Origin: Candidatus Streptomyces philanthi
GTDB taxonomy: Bacteria; Actinomycetota; Actinomycetes; Streptomycetales; Streptomycetaceae
Direction of reading: 5' to 3'
NCBI GenBank assembly: GCA_018114805.1
Contig: CP073042.1
Coordinates: forward strand, 4,650,001-4,714,000
DNA: 64,000 nt
In this document: positions 1 through 8,183 of the stretch, piece by piece
Numbering within the stretch: position 1 is the first letter of the stretch
Layout: every line of letters begins with the position of its first letter
The notes under the pieces: model-generated
Told to the model about the DNA's origin: nothing
Databases searched by the model: none
Seen by the model: only the letters and a program-made list of their open reading frames with translations
Made by a program: the position numbers and the translations under genes

Positions 1-194
1 AGTGCACCGTGCTCGCTGACCGCGCCTTACACGCGGCCCAGAAGGTGCGTTCCGAGCGGGTCAACAACCGCTTGCGCAAGACGGTCGACAACGCCGTACG
101 GGAGTACGGACACCTCGCCGAGGTCGCCTGCCTCGCCAACGAACTCACCCGCCTCCTGCCGGACCCGATGGAGGCCGCGCAAGCGGCAGTCTGA
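1..194 (+). CDS. C-terminal end of a regulator, possibly NsdA-like (partial)
   Basis: An open frame enters from the left edge and stops with TGA at 192-194; about 61 residues are visible from the GTG at 9. It is an alpha-helical stretch with RSERVNNRLRKTVDNAVREY and a Leu-rich end, the kind of tail found on Streptomyces tetratricopeptide-containing, XRE/NsdA-like regulators, which lie a few genes upstream of ffh in some Streptomyces. The family call rests on resemblance of this short tail only. The true start and any DNA-binding domain lie outside the window. Confidence 0.5.
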   Translation, partial: CTVLADRALHAAQKVRSERVNNRLRKTVDNAVREYGHLAEVACLANELTRLLPDPMEAAQAAV

Positions 195-818
195 CGCGGC
201 CCGCCCCGGAACCCGACCGCGGCGACCCCCTCGCACGACCGACTCGGCTCCCCTATGCCAGTCAGCGAGGTGGCGCCGCGGTCCGTCTCATGAGGCCCCC
301 TTTTTCGCCGTCGGGGTAGCGCCTGCGATGCGGGCTGGGCTCACTGCGCGGCCGTCGTGCTCGTGCTGTCGCGGCCCGTGGCCGCACGACAGGTGGGGGA
401 AGCTCTGGCACGGAGCACGGAGCCGCGGCCTTGTCGGGGCTACGGAGCGCGGTGCGGGCGATCCTCGCTGGGGGGCACGGGGCCACGGGGCACGGGGCAC
501 GGGGCACGGGGCCGTGACGCAGGGTTGGCGGGCCGCATGGCGCGGCGGCCACGGCGCCCTCGCCCGGCGCGGGTCGACGTTCGCGCGACAGATGAGGCAC
601 TGTGGGCACGGCGACCCTCATGAACAGCGTCGCCGACGCGCCCTGGCGCCGTCGCACGGCCAGCCGGGCCGGTCACCGTACGCAGGGGCCCGGGACGCTG
701 CTCTCACCCGCGCCGGCAGGGGGGGCCATGGGCAGCGGGGCAGACCATGCCGGACCGGGCGGATACCCTTGGGAGTCAACCGCCGAATCGACTTCGACAA
801 GAAGGACTCGCGACCGCC
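195..818. other. Gene-free gap with heptad repeats, upstream of ffh
   Basis: About 620 bp without a credible gene. It holds a degenerate composite heptad element at about 441-514: an ACGGAGC heptad, then GATCCT, then four GGGGCAC-type heptads. The rest is G/C-rich with long chance frames on both strands that have no family-like sequence. The ffh promoter should lie here, but I cannot point to a convincing -35/-10 pair. Confidence 0.6.
441..514 (+). repeat. Degenerate composite heptad element
   Basis: Reads from ACGGAGC heptads through a GATCCT core into GGGGCAC heptads: about three perfect units plus two imperfect ones at 474-514. Same left-to-right order as the better composite copies at 35648, 39983, 52095 and 58541, but with changed bases in the core. 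Confidence 0.6.
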
Positions 819-2378
819 GTGTTCGATACCCTCTCCGACCGCCTCGCAGCGACGTTCAAGAACCTCCGGGGCAAGGGGCGCCTGTCCGAGGCGGACATCG
901 AAGCCACAGTGCGCGAGATTCGTATCGCCCTCCTTGAGGCGGACGTCGCCCTGCCCGTGGTCCGGGCGTTCATCAAGCAGGTCAAGGAGCGCGCGCTCGG
1001 TGCCGAGGTCTCCCAGGCGCTGAACCCCGCCCAGCAGGTCATCAAGATCGTTAACGAGGAGCTGGTCGGCATCCTCGGCGGCGAGACCCGCCGCCTGCGG
1101 TTCGCCAAGACCCCGCCCACCGTCATCATGCTGGCCGGTCTCCAGGGCGCCGGTAAGACCACCCTCGCCGGCAAGCTCGGCCGGTGGCTGCGCACGCAGG
1201 GGCACACGCCGCTGCTCGTGGCCTGTGACCTCCAGCGCCCCAACGCCGTCAACCAGCTCTCGGTCGTCGCCGAGCGCGCCGGGGTCGCCATCTACGCCCC
1301 CGAGCCGGGCAACGGCGTGGGTGACCCGGTCCGGGTCGCCGAGGACTCCATCGCCTTCGCCAGGTCCAAGCAGTACGACGTGGTGATCGTCGACACCGCG
1401 GGGCGCCTCGGCATCGACCAGGAGCTGATGCAGCAGGCCGCCGACATTCGTGACGCCGTGCGTCCGGACGAGGTGCTCTTCGTCGTCGACGCGATGATCG
1501 GCCAGGACGCGGTGAACACCGCGGAGGCGTTCCGGGACGGCGTCGGGTTCGACGGCGTCGTGCTCTCCAAGCTTGACGGTGACGCCCGCGGTGGTGCGGC
1601 GCTGTCCATCGCGCACGTAACCGGCCGGCAGACCATGTTCGCGTCCAACGGCGAGAAGCTGGACGACTTCGACGCGTTCCACCCGGACCGCATGGCCTCG
1701 CGCATCCTCGGCATGGGCGACATGCTGAGCCTGATCGAGAAGGCCGAGCAGACCTTCAGCCAGGCCGAGGCCGAGAAGATGGCGGCCAAGCTGGCGAAGG
1801 GCCCCAAGGAGTTCACGCTCGACGACTTCCTGGCGCAGATGGAGCAGGTCCGCAAGATGGGCTCCATCTCGAAGCTGCTCGGCATGCTGCCGGGCATGGG
1901 GCAGATCAAGGACCAGATCAACAACCTGGACGAGAAGGACGTCGACCGTACCGCCGCGATCATCAAGTCGATGACCCCGGCCGAACGGCAGGAGCCGACG
2001 ATCATCAACGGCTCGCGCCGTGCCCGTATCGCGCGTGGCTCCGGTGTCGACGTCAGCGCGGTCAAGAACCTCGTCGAGCGCTTCTTCGAGGCGCGCAAGA
2101 TGATGTCGAAGATGGCCCAGGGCGGCGGCATGCCGGGGATGCCTGGCATGGGTGGCGGCTCGCGCAAGAAAGGCAAGCCCCAGAAGAAGGCCAAGGGCAA
2201 GCAGCGCAGCGGTAACCCCATGAAGCGCAAGGCCGAGGAACAGGCCGCGGCGGAGCGTCGCGCCGCGGGTCCCGGCGGCCAGCAGGGCGACGCGTTCGGG
2301 CTGCCGGGCGCGGGCAAGGACGCGAGCTCGTTCGAGCTGCCCAAGGAGTTCCGCGACATGCTCCCGCCGCAGCAGTAA
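819..2378 (+). CDS. ffh: Signal recognition particle protein Ffh (SRP54)
   Basis: The protein subunit of the signal recognition particle. It binds 4.5S RNA and signal peptides on translating ribosomes and delivers them, as a GTPase, to FtsY at the membrane. The GTG start at 819 gives the family's usual N-terminus MFDTLSDRLAATFKNLRGKG; the frame is open further upstream but without family-like sequence. The product is 519 residues: N-domain about 1-95, G-domain with P-loop GLQGAGKT at 107-114 and a DTAGRL motif, then the Met-rich M-domain with a GGGMPGMPGMGGGS stretch. The tail is basic and longer than in Escherichia coli, as is common in actinobacteria. A strong hairpin follows the stop at 2403-2442. 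Confidence 0.97.
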   Translation: MFDTLSDRLAATFKNLRGKGRLSEADIEATVREIRIALLEADVALPVVRAFIKQVKERALGAEVSQALNPAQQVIKIVNEELVGILGGETRRLRFAKTPPTVIMLAGLQGAGKTTLAGKLGRWLRTQGHTPLLVACDLQRPNAVNQLSVVAERAGVAIYAPEPGNGVGDPVRVAEDSIAFARSKQYDVVIVDTAGRLGIDQELMQQAADIRDAVRPDEVLFVVDAMIGQDAVNTAEAFRDGVGFDGVVLSKLDGDARGGAALSIAHVTGRQTMFASNGEKLDDFDAFHPDRMASRILGMGDMLSLIEKAEQTFSQAEAEKMAAKLAKGPKEFTLDDFLAQMEQVRKMGSISKLLGMLPGMGQIKDQINNLDEKDVDRTAAIIKSMTPAERQEPTIINGSRRARIARGSGVDVSAVKNLVERFFEARKMMSKMAQGGGMPGMPGMGGGSRKKGKPQKKAKGKQRSGNPMKRKAEEQAAAERRAAGPGGQQGDAFGLPGAGKDASSFELPKEFRDMLPPQQ

Positions 2379-2402
2379 CGGCTGTCACGCGGCTTCGCCG
2401 CT

Positions 2403-2442
2403 CAGCGCCGTGGCCCCGTACCAGCACGGGGCCACGGCGCTG
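2403..2442 (+). terminator. Strong hairpin after ffh
   Basis: A 17-bp perfect inverted repeat: 2403-2419 pairs with 2426-2442 around a 6-nt loop, starting 24 nt after the ffh stop. There is no T-tract, which is usual for high-GC actinobacterial terminators. Part of the stem (GGCCCCGT / ACGGGGCC) resembles the local heptad repeat. Confidence 0.75.
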
Positions 2443-2523
2443 TCGTATCCGGCGCGCCCCGCACCCGCTACCCGCCCTCGCGGACCGCTGCTCCACCACT
2501 CGCGCGCACCCAGCAAACTCGCG

Positions 2524-2664
2524 TGCCCCGTGCCCCGTGCTCCCGGCAGGATCATCGCTCCGCGCTCCGTGCCCCGTGTGTGCTCCAGGCACCGGCACGC
2601 ACCGCTCCGTGCCCCGTGCGTGACCCCACGGAGCGGTACCGCTCCGTGCCCCGTGCCCGCCAGA
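2524..2664 (-). repeat. Heptad cluster with a reversed composite element
   Basis: Interspersed GTGCCCC and GTGCTCC heptads. At 2541-2560 the composite core appears in reverse; read on the minus strand it is GAGCGATGATCCTGCCGGGA. A perfect 22-bp palindrome at 2627-2648, centred on GGTACC with CACGGAGC arms, is built from two opposed heptads. The cluster fills the gap between ffh and the short proS gene. Confidence 0.75.
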
Positions 2665-2765
2665 GTGCCGCCCTGTCCCTCGCGGGGCGCCGCGCACGGG
2701 GCGGCCTCGCGGGGTACAGGGGCGCGATTCACGTTCTGCGGGGCTCGCCCCGTACGATCTGCGCC

Positions 2766-4178
2766 ATGGCAAAGGCTCCCGTACTCACGCCCCAGGCGGA
2801 CGACTTCCCGCGCTGGTACCAGGATCTGATCAACAAGGCCGAACTGGCCGACAACGGCCTGGTGCGCGGCACCATGGTCATCCGACCGTACGGGTACGGG
2901 CTCTGGGAGCGGATGCAGCGGGAACTGGACGACCGGATCAAGGAGGCGGGCGCCGCCAGCGCGTACTTCCCCCTGTTCATCCCGCAGTCGTACCTGACCC
3001 GCGAGGCCGAGCACGTCGAGGGCTTCGCGCCGGAGCTGGCGGTCGTCACGCACGGTGGCGGCAAGGAGCTGGAAGAGCCGGTCGTGGTGCGCCCCACGTC
3101 CGAGACGATCATCAACGAGTACTTCTCGAAGTGGGTGCAGAGCTACCGGGACCTGCCGCTGCTGATCAACCAGTGGGTCAACGTGGTCCGCTGGGAGATG
3201 CGCCCGCGGGTGTTCCTGCGCACCTCCGAGTTCCTCTGGCAGGAGGGCCACACGGCGCACGCCACGTACGAGGACGCGCGGGATTACGCCGCGCGCATCC
3301 ACCGCGAGGTGTACGCCGACTTCATGGTGAACGTCCTGGGCATCGACGTGGTGCTCGGGCGCAAGACGGCGAAGGAACGGTTCGCGGGCGCGATCAACAC
3401 CCTCACCCTCGAGGGCATGATGGGCGACGGCAAGGCGTTGCAGCTCGGCACCAGCCACGAGCTCGGCCAGAACTTCGCCAAGGCGTTCAACACCCAGTAC
3501 CTCTCGGCTGACGGCGGCCGAGAGCTGGTGTGGCAGACCTCGTGGGGCGTCTCGACCCGGATGGTCGGCGGACTGATCATGTCGCACGGTGACGACAGCG
3601 GGCTGCGGGTGCCGCCGCGGCTCGCGCCCCTGCAGGCCGTGGTGCTGGCGATCAAGGGCGAGGAGTCCGTCGCCGCCGTGCGGGCCCTGGGCGACAAGCT
3701 GAAGGCCGCCGGCATCCGCGTGCAGGTCGACGACCGGGTGGACGTCCCGTTCGGCCGTCGCGCCGTGGACTGGGAGCTGAAGGGCGTGCCGGTGCGGATC
3801 GAGATCGGCCCGCGCGACCTGGAGAACGGCACCGCCATGCTCGCCCGGCGCATCTCCGGGGGCAAGGAGCCGGTCCGCGCGGAGACCCTTCCCGAGCTCC
3901 TGCCGGCGATCCTCGAAGAGGACCAGGCCCTGCTGCTCCGGCAGTCCCGCGAGCGCCGCGAGAGCCGTACGACGGAGGTGACCACCCTCGACGAGGCCGC
4001 GCAGGCCGCGACGGCGGGTGGCTGGGCGCGCATCCCGTGGGCGAAGCTCGGCCCCGAGGGCGAGGCCAAACTGGCTGAACAGGCTGTGTCCGTACGGTGT
4101 TTGATCGCCGAGGATGGTTCGGTGCCGGACGCGGACGATGCTCCCGGTACGGTCGCCGTCGTCGCCCGCTCCTACTGA
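2766..4178 (+). CDS. proS: Prolyl-tRNA synthetase, short (archaeal/eukaryotic-like) type
   Basis: Charges tRNA-Pro with proline in the cytosol. The product is 470 residues, the length of the short ProRS class that lacks the editing domain inserted between motifs 2 and 3 of the classical bacterial enzyme. It has class II core features: RPTSET at 109-114, motif 2 at 152-165 (RTSEFLWQEGHTAH), a motif-3-like GVSTRMVGGLIMSHGD, and a C-terminal anticodon-binding domain rich in VRIEIGPRDLENG-type sequence. The ATG at 2766 begins the family N-terminus; upstream in-frame sequence is repeat-derived. It is the intact prolyl-tRNA synthetase gene of the window: the long bacterial-type gene at 58718-60430 carries an in-frame stop. 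The heptad-filled gap upstream and the lack of functional linkage to its neighbours fit a later arrival at this site, which is inference. Confidence 0.93.
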   Translation: MAKAPVLTPQADDFPRWYQDLINKAELADNGLVRGTMVIRPYGYGLWERMQRELDDRIKEAGAASAYFPLFIPQSYLTREAEHVEGFAPELAVVTHGGGKELEEPVVVRPTSETIINEYFSKWVQSYRDLPLLINQWVNVVRWEMRPRVFLRTSEFLWQEGHTAHATYEDARDYAARIHREVYADFMVNVLGIDVVLGRKTAKERFAGAINTLTLEGMMGDGKALQLGTSHELGQNFAKAFNTQYLSADGGRELVWQTSWGVSTRMVGGLIMSHGDDSGLRVPPRLAPLQAVVLAIKGEESVAAVRALGDKLKAAGIRVQVDDRVDVPFGRRAVDWELKGVPVRIEIGPRDLENGTAMLARRISGGKEPVRAETLPELLPAILEEDQALLLRQSRERRESRTTEVTTLDEAAQAATAGGWARIPWAKLGPEGEAKLAEQAVSVRCLIAEDGSVPDADDAPGTVAVVARSY

Positions 4179-4492
4179 GGCGGACCCCTCGGCGAGGGGC
4201 GACCGTTCGGCGCGGTTTCGGTTCGACGTCCCGGTTCCAGCCGTGCCGTACCCACGGCGCGGCTGGACGACGTCATGGTCCGGAGCGACGGGGCGGCACA
4301 CGGAGCCGCGCGGGCCATGGTGCACGGCGCGCTGTGCGGGGCAGTGCACGGGGCGCCGCCGGCGCGCGGCGCCCGCCCGAAGCGAGGTTCCCGCCCGGAC
4401 GCTGGGGCGTACGCACCGGTACGTACAGCTTGACGCGCGCCGTGCCGCTCCTCCGCAGATCTGCGCATCCGCCCTCGTCAGGAGGCATCAGC
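4179..4492. other. Gap between proS and the SprT-like gene
   Basis: About 310 bp of G/C-rich sequence with degenerate heptads such as GTGCACGG and CGGAGC near 4285-4370. A GGAGG ribosome site at 4480-4484 belongs to the next gene. I see no other gene. Confidence 0.5.
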
Positions 4493-5161
4493 GTGAACCG
4501 ACTGGTACGTGCAAATTATTTGGGATGCCCGGAATCGGAACACCCAGCCGCCACCGCTCGTTGTCACGACGTGAGCACGACACCACCTGTTCTCGCCGCG
4601 GAGCTGGCGCTGGCGTGGGCCGACATTCAACGGCACCACCCCGAGCTGCCGGATCTCGCCGCGCCCGAATCCTTGATCGGAGAGTCGTCGTCAGCCTGTG
4701 GCCACGAGCTCTCATTCGAACGGCTGCTGCACGAGGCCGTGCACGGGATCGCCGCAGCCCGCGGTATCCGTGACACGTCGCGCGCCGGTCGCTACCACAA
4801 CCGCCGATTCCTCGCGATCGCCGAGGAGTTGGGCCTAGACCACGCCGAGGAGCCGCATCCAAGCAGCGGCTTCTCGCTGGTGACCTTGAACCCAGAAGCG
4901 AGAAAGCGCTACCGCCCGACCATCGAGCGCCTGCAGCGCGCCCTGAAGGCGCACACCGTGGCGACCGCCTCCGACACCACGCGTAGCTTCCGCGGCCCCG
5001 CCGCGCGGCACGGGTCCTCGGGCGGCGGGGTGCGCGTCAAGGCGGTGTGTGACTGTGGACGCAATGTGAGAGTCGTCCCATCGGTCCTGGCCCAGGCGCC
5101 GATCATGTGTGGCGGATGCGGGAAGCCCTTCCGCATCCCCGAGGTGGTCGCGGTCGGCTGA
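4493..5161 (+). CDS. SprT-like zinc-metallopeptidase-fold protein
   Basis: A 222-residue protein of unknown role. The motif HEAVHGIAAARGI at 80-92 is an HExxH zinc-peptidase signature of the SprT type. The C-terminus has four cysteines as C-x-C and C-x-x-C pairs (CDCG ... CGGC), a probable zinc ribbon, also typical of SprT-like proteins. The GTG at 4493 is preceded by GGAGG at 4480-4484; a second GTG at 4571 would remove a Cys-containing N-terminus and has no clear ribosome site. It lies just upstream of rpsP. Whether it is an active protease (SprT/Spartan relatives cut DNA-protein crosslinks) is inference from the motif. Confidence 0.75.
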   Translation: MNRLVRANYLGCPESEHPAATARCHDVSTTPPVLAAELALAWADIQRHHPELPDLAAPESLIGESSSACGHELSFERLLHEAVHGIAAARGIRDTSRAGRYHNRRFLAIAEELGLDHAEEPHPSSGFSLVTLNPEARKRYRPTIERLQRALKAHTVATASDTTRSFRGPAARHGSSGGGVRVKAVCDCGRNVRVVPSVLAQAPIMCGGCGKPFRIPEVVAVG

Positions 5162-5169
5162 CCGGCCGC

Positions 5170-5184
5170 GGTGTGGCACAATAG
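5170..5184 (+). promoter_or_regulatory. Putative -10 region of the rpsP operon
   Basis: GGCACAAT is an A/T-bearing block in otherwise G/C-rich DNA, about 130 nt upstream of rpsP and just after the stop of the SprT-like gene. No good -35 box is seen at the usual spacing, so this rests on base composition and position. Confidence 0.3.
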
Positions 5185-5315
5185 CCAGCTGTACTCGACA
5201 GTCAAACAGGACCCCTCTCTCCTCCGGCTGACGCGTCCATCGGGCACTCGGGTACCGCAACCCCACGCGGCACGTCGAGTGCTCAACCACGTCAAGACCA
5301 GGAGACACCACTCCC

Positions 5316-5759
5316 GTGGCAGTCAAGATCAAGCTGAAGCGCCTGGGCAAGATCCGCGCGCCTCACTACCGCATCATCGTCGCCGACTCCCGTACCCGCC
5401 GTGACGGCCGGGCCATCGAGGAGATCGGTCTGTACCACCCGGTGCAGAACCCCTCGCGCATCGAGGTCGACTCGGAGCGCGTGCAGTACTGGCTGAGCGT
5501 TGGCGCCCAGCCGACCAAGCCGGTCGCGGCCATCCTCAAGGTCACCGGTGACTGGCAGAAGTTCAAGGGCCTGCCGGCTCCGGAGCCGATGAAGGTCGCC
5601 GAGCCGAAGGCCGACAAGAGCGCGCTGTTCGAGGCCGCGGCCAAGAACGCCGGTGACGAGCCGAAGGGTGAGGCCATCACCCCGAAGGCGAAGAAGGCCG
5701 ACAAGAAGTCGGATGAGGCGGCCCCGGCTGCTGAGTCCACCGAGTCGACCGAGGCCTGA
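5316..5759 (+). CDS. rpsP: 30S ribosomal protein S16
   Basis: Small-subunit ribosomal protein needed for 30S assembly. 147 residues; the first 80 or so are the S16 fold (MAVKIKLKRLGKIRAPHYRI, VDSERVQYWLSVGAQPT). The remainder is an Ala/Lys/Glu-rich tail typical of actinobacterial S16. The GTG at 5316 follows AGGAGA at 5300-5305. The leader at 5162-5315 includes GGTGTGGCACAATAG at 5170-5184, which looks like a -10 region. khpA starts 2 nt after its stop, so the two are co-transcribed. Confidence 0.97.
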   Translation: MAVKIKLKRLGKIRAPHYRIIVADSRTRRDGRAIEEIGLYHPVQNPSRIEVDSERVQYWLSVGAQPTKPVAAILKVTGDWQKFKGLPAPEPMKVAEPKADKSALFEAAAKNAGDEPKGEAITPKAKKADKKSDEAAPAAESTESTEA

Positions 5760-5761
5760 GG

Positions 5762-6001
5762 ATGCTCGAGGAAGCCCTCGAGCACCTGGTCAAGGGCATC
5801 GTCGACCACCCCGACGACGTGCGGGTCGCCTCGCGCGTCCTGCCCCGCGGGCGCGTTCTGGAGGTTCGGGTGCACCCCGACGACCTCGGCAAGGTGATCG
5901 GCCGCAACGGCCGCACCGCACGCGCACTGCGCACGGTCGTGGGTGCCATCGGCGGCCGGGGTATCCGGGTCGATCTCGTCGACGTGGACCAGGTTGGCTG
6001 A
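5762..6001 (+). CDS. khpA: KH-domain RNA-binding protein (KhpA family)
   Basis: 79-residue single KH-domain protein. It has the GxxG loop in VIGRNGRTARALRTVVGAIG, the RNA-binding signature. It sits 2 nt after rpsP, the conserved place of this gene in Gram-positive bacteria, and an operon-ending hairpin follows at 6018-6061. In other bacteria KhpA partners KhpB/Jag and binds many small RNAs; the role here is by family. Confidence 0.92.
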   Translation: MLEEALEHLVKGIVDHPDDVRVASRVLPRGRVLEVRVHPDDLGKVIGRNGRTARALRTVVGAIGGRGIRVDLVDVDQVG

Positions 6002-6017
6002 AGACCGAGTGAGCACA

Positions 6018-6061
6018 GGCACGGGCCGGGGACGGCTGAACTGTCGTCCCCGGCCCGTGCC
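6018..6061 (+). terminator. Hairpin terminator after khpA
   Basis: A perfect 17-bp stem (6018-6034 with 6045-6061) and a 10-nt loop, 17 nt after the khpA stop. No T-run follows. It separates rpsP-khpA from rimM-trmD. Confidence 0.8.
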
Positions 6062-6281
6062 GCGTTCGGCACTACGGTGAAGACATGGCCAGCCCCGCCC
6101 GGCGCCCCGCGCACCGTGTGTCCGCCGCCCCGTGCCCCGTGCCCGTCCCGTCCGCCCCGTGCCACGGCGCGGGCGAGCCCGGGACCGGTCCCGTACGCGC
6201 CCCGTGGCGCCGTCCCGCCTCCGTTCCGTTCGATTCACCCACCCCGCGTAGCCCACGCGGCGGCAGAGAAGGAAACGCACA
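6062..6281. repeat. Short heptad cluster upstream of rimM
   Basis: 220-bp gap with imperfect CCCCGTG heptads at about 6128-6160 (two or three adjacent units plus degenerate neighbours). The rimM ribosome site AGAAGGA lies at 6266-6272. Confidence 0.55.
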
Positions 6282-6827
6282 GTGCAGTTGGTAGTCGCGC
6301 GCGTCGGCCGCGCCCACGGCATCGAGGGCGAGGTCACGGTCGAGGTACGGACCGACGAGCCGGAACTGCGGCTCGCACCGGGCTCCGTTCTGGCGACGGA
6401 GCCCGCCTCGGCGGGGCCGCTGACGATCGAAACCGGCCGCGTCCACAGCGGGCGCCTGCTGCTGCGCTTCGCCGGCGTCACCGACCGTACCGGGGCCGAG
6501 GCGCTCCGTAACGTCCTGCTGATCGCCGAGGTGGACCTCGAGGACGTCCCCGAGGACCCCCAGGAGTTCTACGACCACCAGCTCATCGACCTGGACGTGG
6601 TGACCGTGGACGGGACCTTGGTGGGGCGCATCGCGGAGATCTCCCACCTGCCCTACCAGGACCTGCTCATCGTGCGGCGTCCCGACGGGGGTGAGGTGAT
6701 GGTGCCGTTCGTCGCCGAGATCGTTCCCGAGATCGACCTCACCGAACAGCGGGCGATCATCGACCCGCCGCCGGGGCTGCTGGACGACGGAGCGGCCGAG
6801 GTGGCACGGAGCGGGGACGACGCCTGA
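6282..6827 (+). CDS. rimM: 16S rRNA processing protein RimM
   Basis: Assists maturation of the 30S head domain and binds S19. 181 residues with the N-terminal RimM barrel (VVARVGRAHGIEGEV) and the C-terminal PRC-barrel (YDHQLIDLDVVT ... PYQDLLIV ... VPFVAEIV). The GTG at 6282 follows AGAAGGA. The stop overlaps the trmD start as TGATG at 6825-6829, so the two are translationally coupled. Confidence 0.96.
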   Translation: MQLVVARVGRAHGIEGEVTVEVRTDEPELRLAPGSVLATEPASAGPLTIETGRVHSGRLLLRFAGVTDRTGAEALRNVLLIAEVDLEDVPEDPQEFYDHQLIDLDVVTVDGTLVGRIAEISHLPYQDLLIVRRPDGGEVMVPFVAEIVPEIDLTEQRAIIDPPPGLLDDGAAEVARSGDDA

Positions 6828-7648
6828 TGCGGCTCGACGTCATCACGATCTTTCCTGAGTACCTGGAGACGCTCAACGTGTCGCTGGTCGGCAAGGCGCG
6901 CGCCCGCGGCCAGCTCGACGTGCGCGTGCACGACCTGCGGCAGTGGACGCACGACCGGCACAACACGGTGGACGACACCCCGTACGGCGGCGGCCCGGGC
7001 ATGGTGATGAAGCCCGAGCCGTGGGGCGAGGCGCTGGACGCCGTGCTCGACTCCGGTACGGAGCGGGACGGGGCCGGCCCCGTCCTGGTCGTCCCGACGC
7101 CTAGCGGGCGGCCCTTCACCCATGCGTTGGCGATGGAGCTGTCCGAACGGCCGTGGCTGGTTTTCGCGCCGGCCCGCTACGAAGGCATCGACCGCCGGGT
7201 CATCGACGAGTACGGGCAGCGCCTTGACGTGTACGAGGTCTCCATCGGCGACTACGTGCTCGCCGGCGGCGAGGCGGCGGTACTGGTGATCACCGAGGCG
7301 GTCGCCCGACTGCTGCCGGGCGTGCTCGGCAACGCCGAGTCACACCGCGACGACTCCTTCGCCCCCGGAGCCATGGCCGACCTGCTGGAGGGCCCCGTCT
7401 ACACCAAGCCGCCGGAGTGGCGTGGCCGCGCCATCCCCGACGTCCTGGTCAGCGGGCACCACGGGAAGATCGCCCGGTGGCGCAGGGACGAGGCGTTCCG
7501 GCGCACCGCGAGCAACCGCCCCGACCTCATCGAGCGGTGCGACCCCGCGTCGTTCGACAAGGGCGACCGCGCGATCCTGGCCGCCCTGGGCTGGCAGCAG
7601 CGAGCCGATGGCCGATTTGGGCCGCCGGGGGCGGCCGTGGAACAATAG
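6827..7648 (+). CDS. trmD: tRNA (guanine37-N1)-methyltransferase
   Basis: Methylates G37 next to the anticodon with S-adenosylmethionine, which prevents +1 frameshifting. 273 residues; SPOUT knot motifs YGGGPGMVM and SIGDYVLAGGEAA, with LPGVLGN and ESHRDDSF following. The start overlaps the rimM stop. The extended C-terminal domain has GHHGKIARWRRDEAFRRT, which is conserved in the family. Stop TAG. Confidence 0.97.
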   Translation: MRLDVITIFPEYLETLNVSLVGKARARGQLDVRVHDLRQWTHDRHNTVDDTPYGGGPGMVMKPEPWGEALDAVLDSGTERDGAGPVLVVPTPSGRPFTHALAMELSERPWLVFAPARYEGIDRRVIDEYGQRLDVYEVSIGDYVLAGGEAAVLVITEAVARLLPGVLGNAESHRDDSFAPGAMADLLEGPVYTKPPEWRGRAIPDVLVSGHHGKIARWRRDEAFRRTASNRPDLIERCDPASFDKGDRAILAALGWQQRADGRFGPPGAAVEQ

Positions 7649-7784
7649 GCCGCTGTTGTCCACCTGGCGCGCGCCCCTGCCACAGGGGGAACGACGCCCG
7701 CCGGGCGGATCGACAACACTCATCGATCATTCATTCCGAAATCCCGTTGATGACCTGTGGCATCAGCGAAGAAAGCAGACGGTC
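7649..7784 (+). other. Leader of rplS
   Basis: 136-nt leader with G/C-rich paired segments around 7664-7705 and an A/T-richer stretch at 7717-7745 that could hold a promoter. Ribosomal protein L19 mRNAs often have structured leaders, but no match to a described leader can be claimed by eye. Confidence 0.3.
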
Positions 7785-8132
7785 ATGCACCTTCTCGACA
7801 ACGTCGACGCCGCGTCGCTGCGCAGCGACGTCCCGGCCTTCCGCCCCGGCGACACGGTCAACGTCCACGTCCGCGTCATCGAGGGCAACCGCTCTCGTGT
7901 GCAGCAGTTCAAGGGCGTTGTCATCCGCCGCCAGGGTTCCGGCGTGCGGGAGACCTTCACCGTCCGCAAGGTCAGCTTCAGCGTCGGTGTCGAGCGCACC
8001 TTCCCGGTTCACACCCCGATCGTCGAGAAGATCGAGCTCGTGACCCGCGGTGACGTCCGCCGTGCGAAGCTGTACTACCTCCGTGACCTCCGCGGCAAGG
8101 CCGCGAAGATCAAGGAGAAGCGCGACAACTGA
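7785..8132 (+). CDS. rplS: 50S ribosomal protein L19
   Basis: Large-subunit protein at the 30S-50S interface. 115 residues from the ATG at 7785 (MHLLDNVDAASLRSDVPAF). Family motifs GDTVNVHVRVIEGNRSRVQ and RRAKLYYLRDLRGKAAKIKE are present. The frame is open further upstream, but that part is leader sequence without family similarity. It is followed 51 nt later by the lepB cluster. Confidence 0.97.
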   Translation: MHLLDNVDAASLRSDVPAFRPGDTVNVHVRVIEGNRSRVQQFKGVVIRRQGSGVRETFTVRKVSFSVGVERTFPVHTPIVEKIELVTRGDVRRAKLYYLRDLRGKAAKIKEKRDN

Positions 8133-8183
8133 GCCGAGGGCGCGCCGGGCGGTCGCAGCATGGCCGGATAGGCTCTGGGACCG

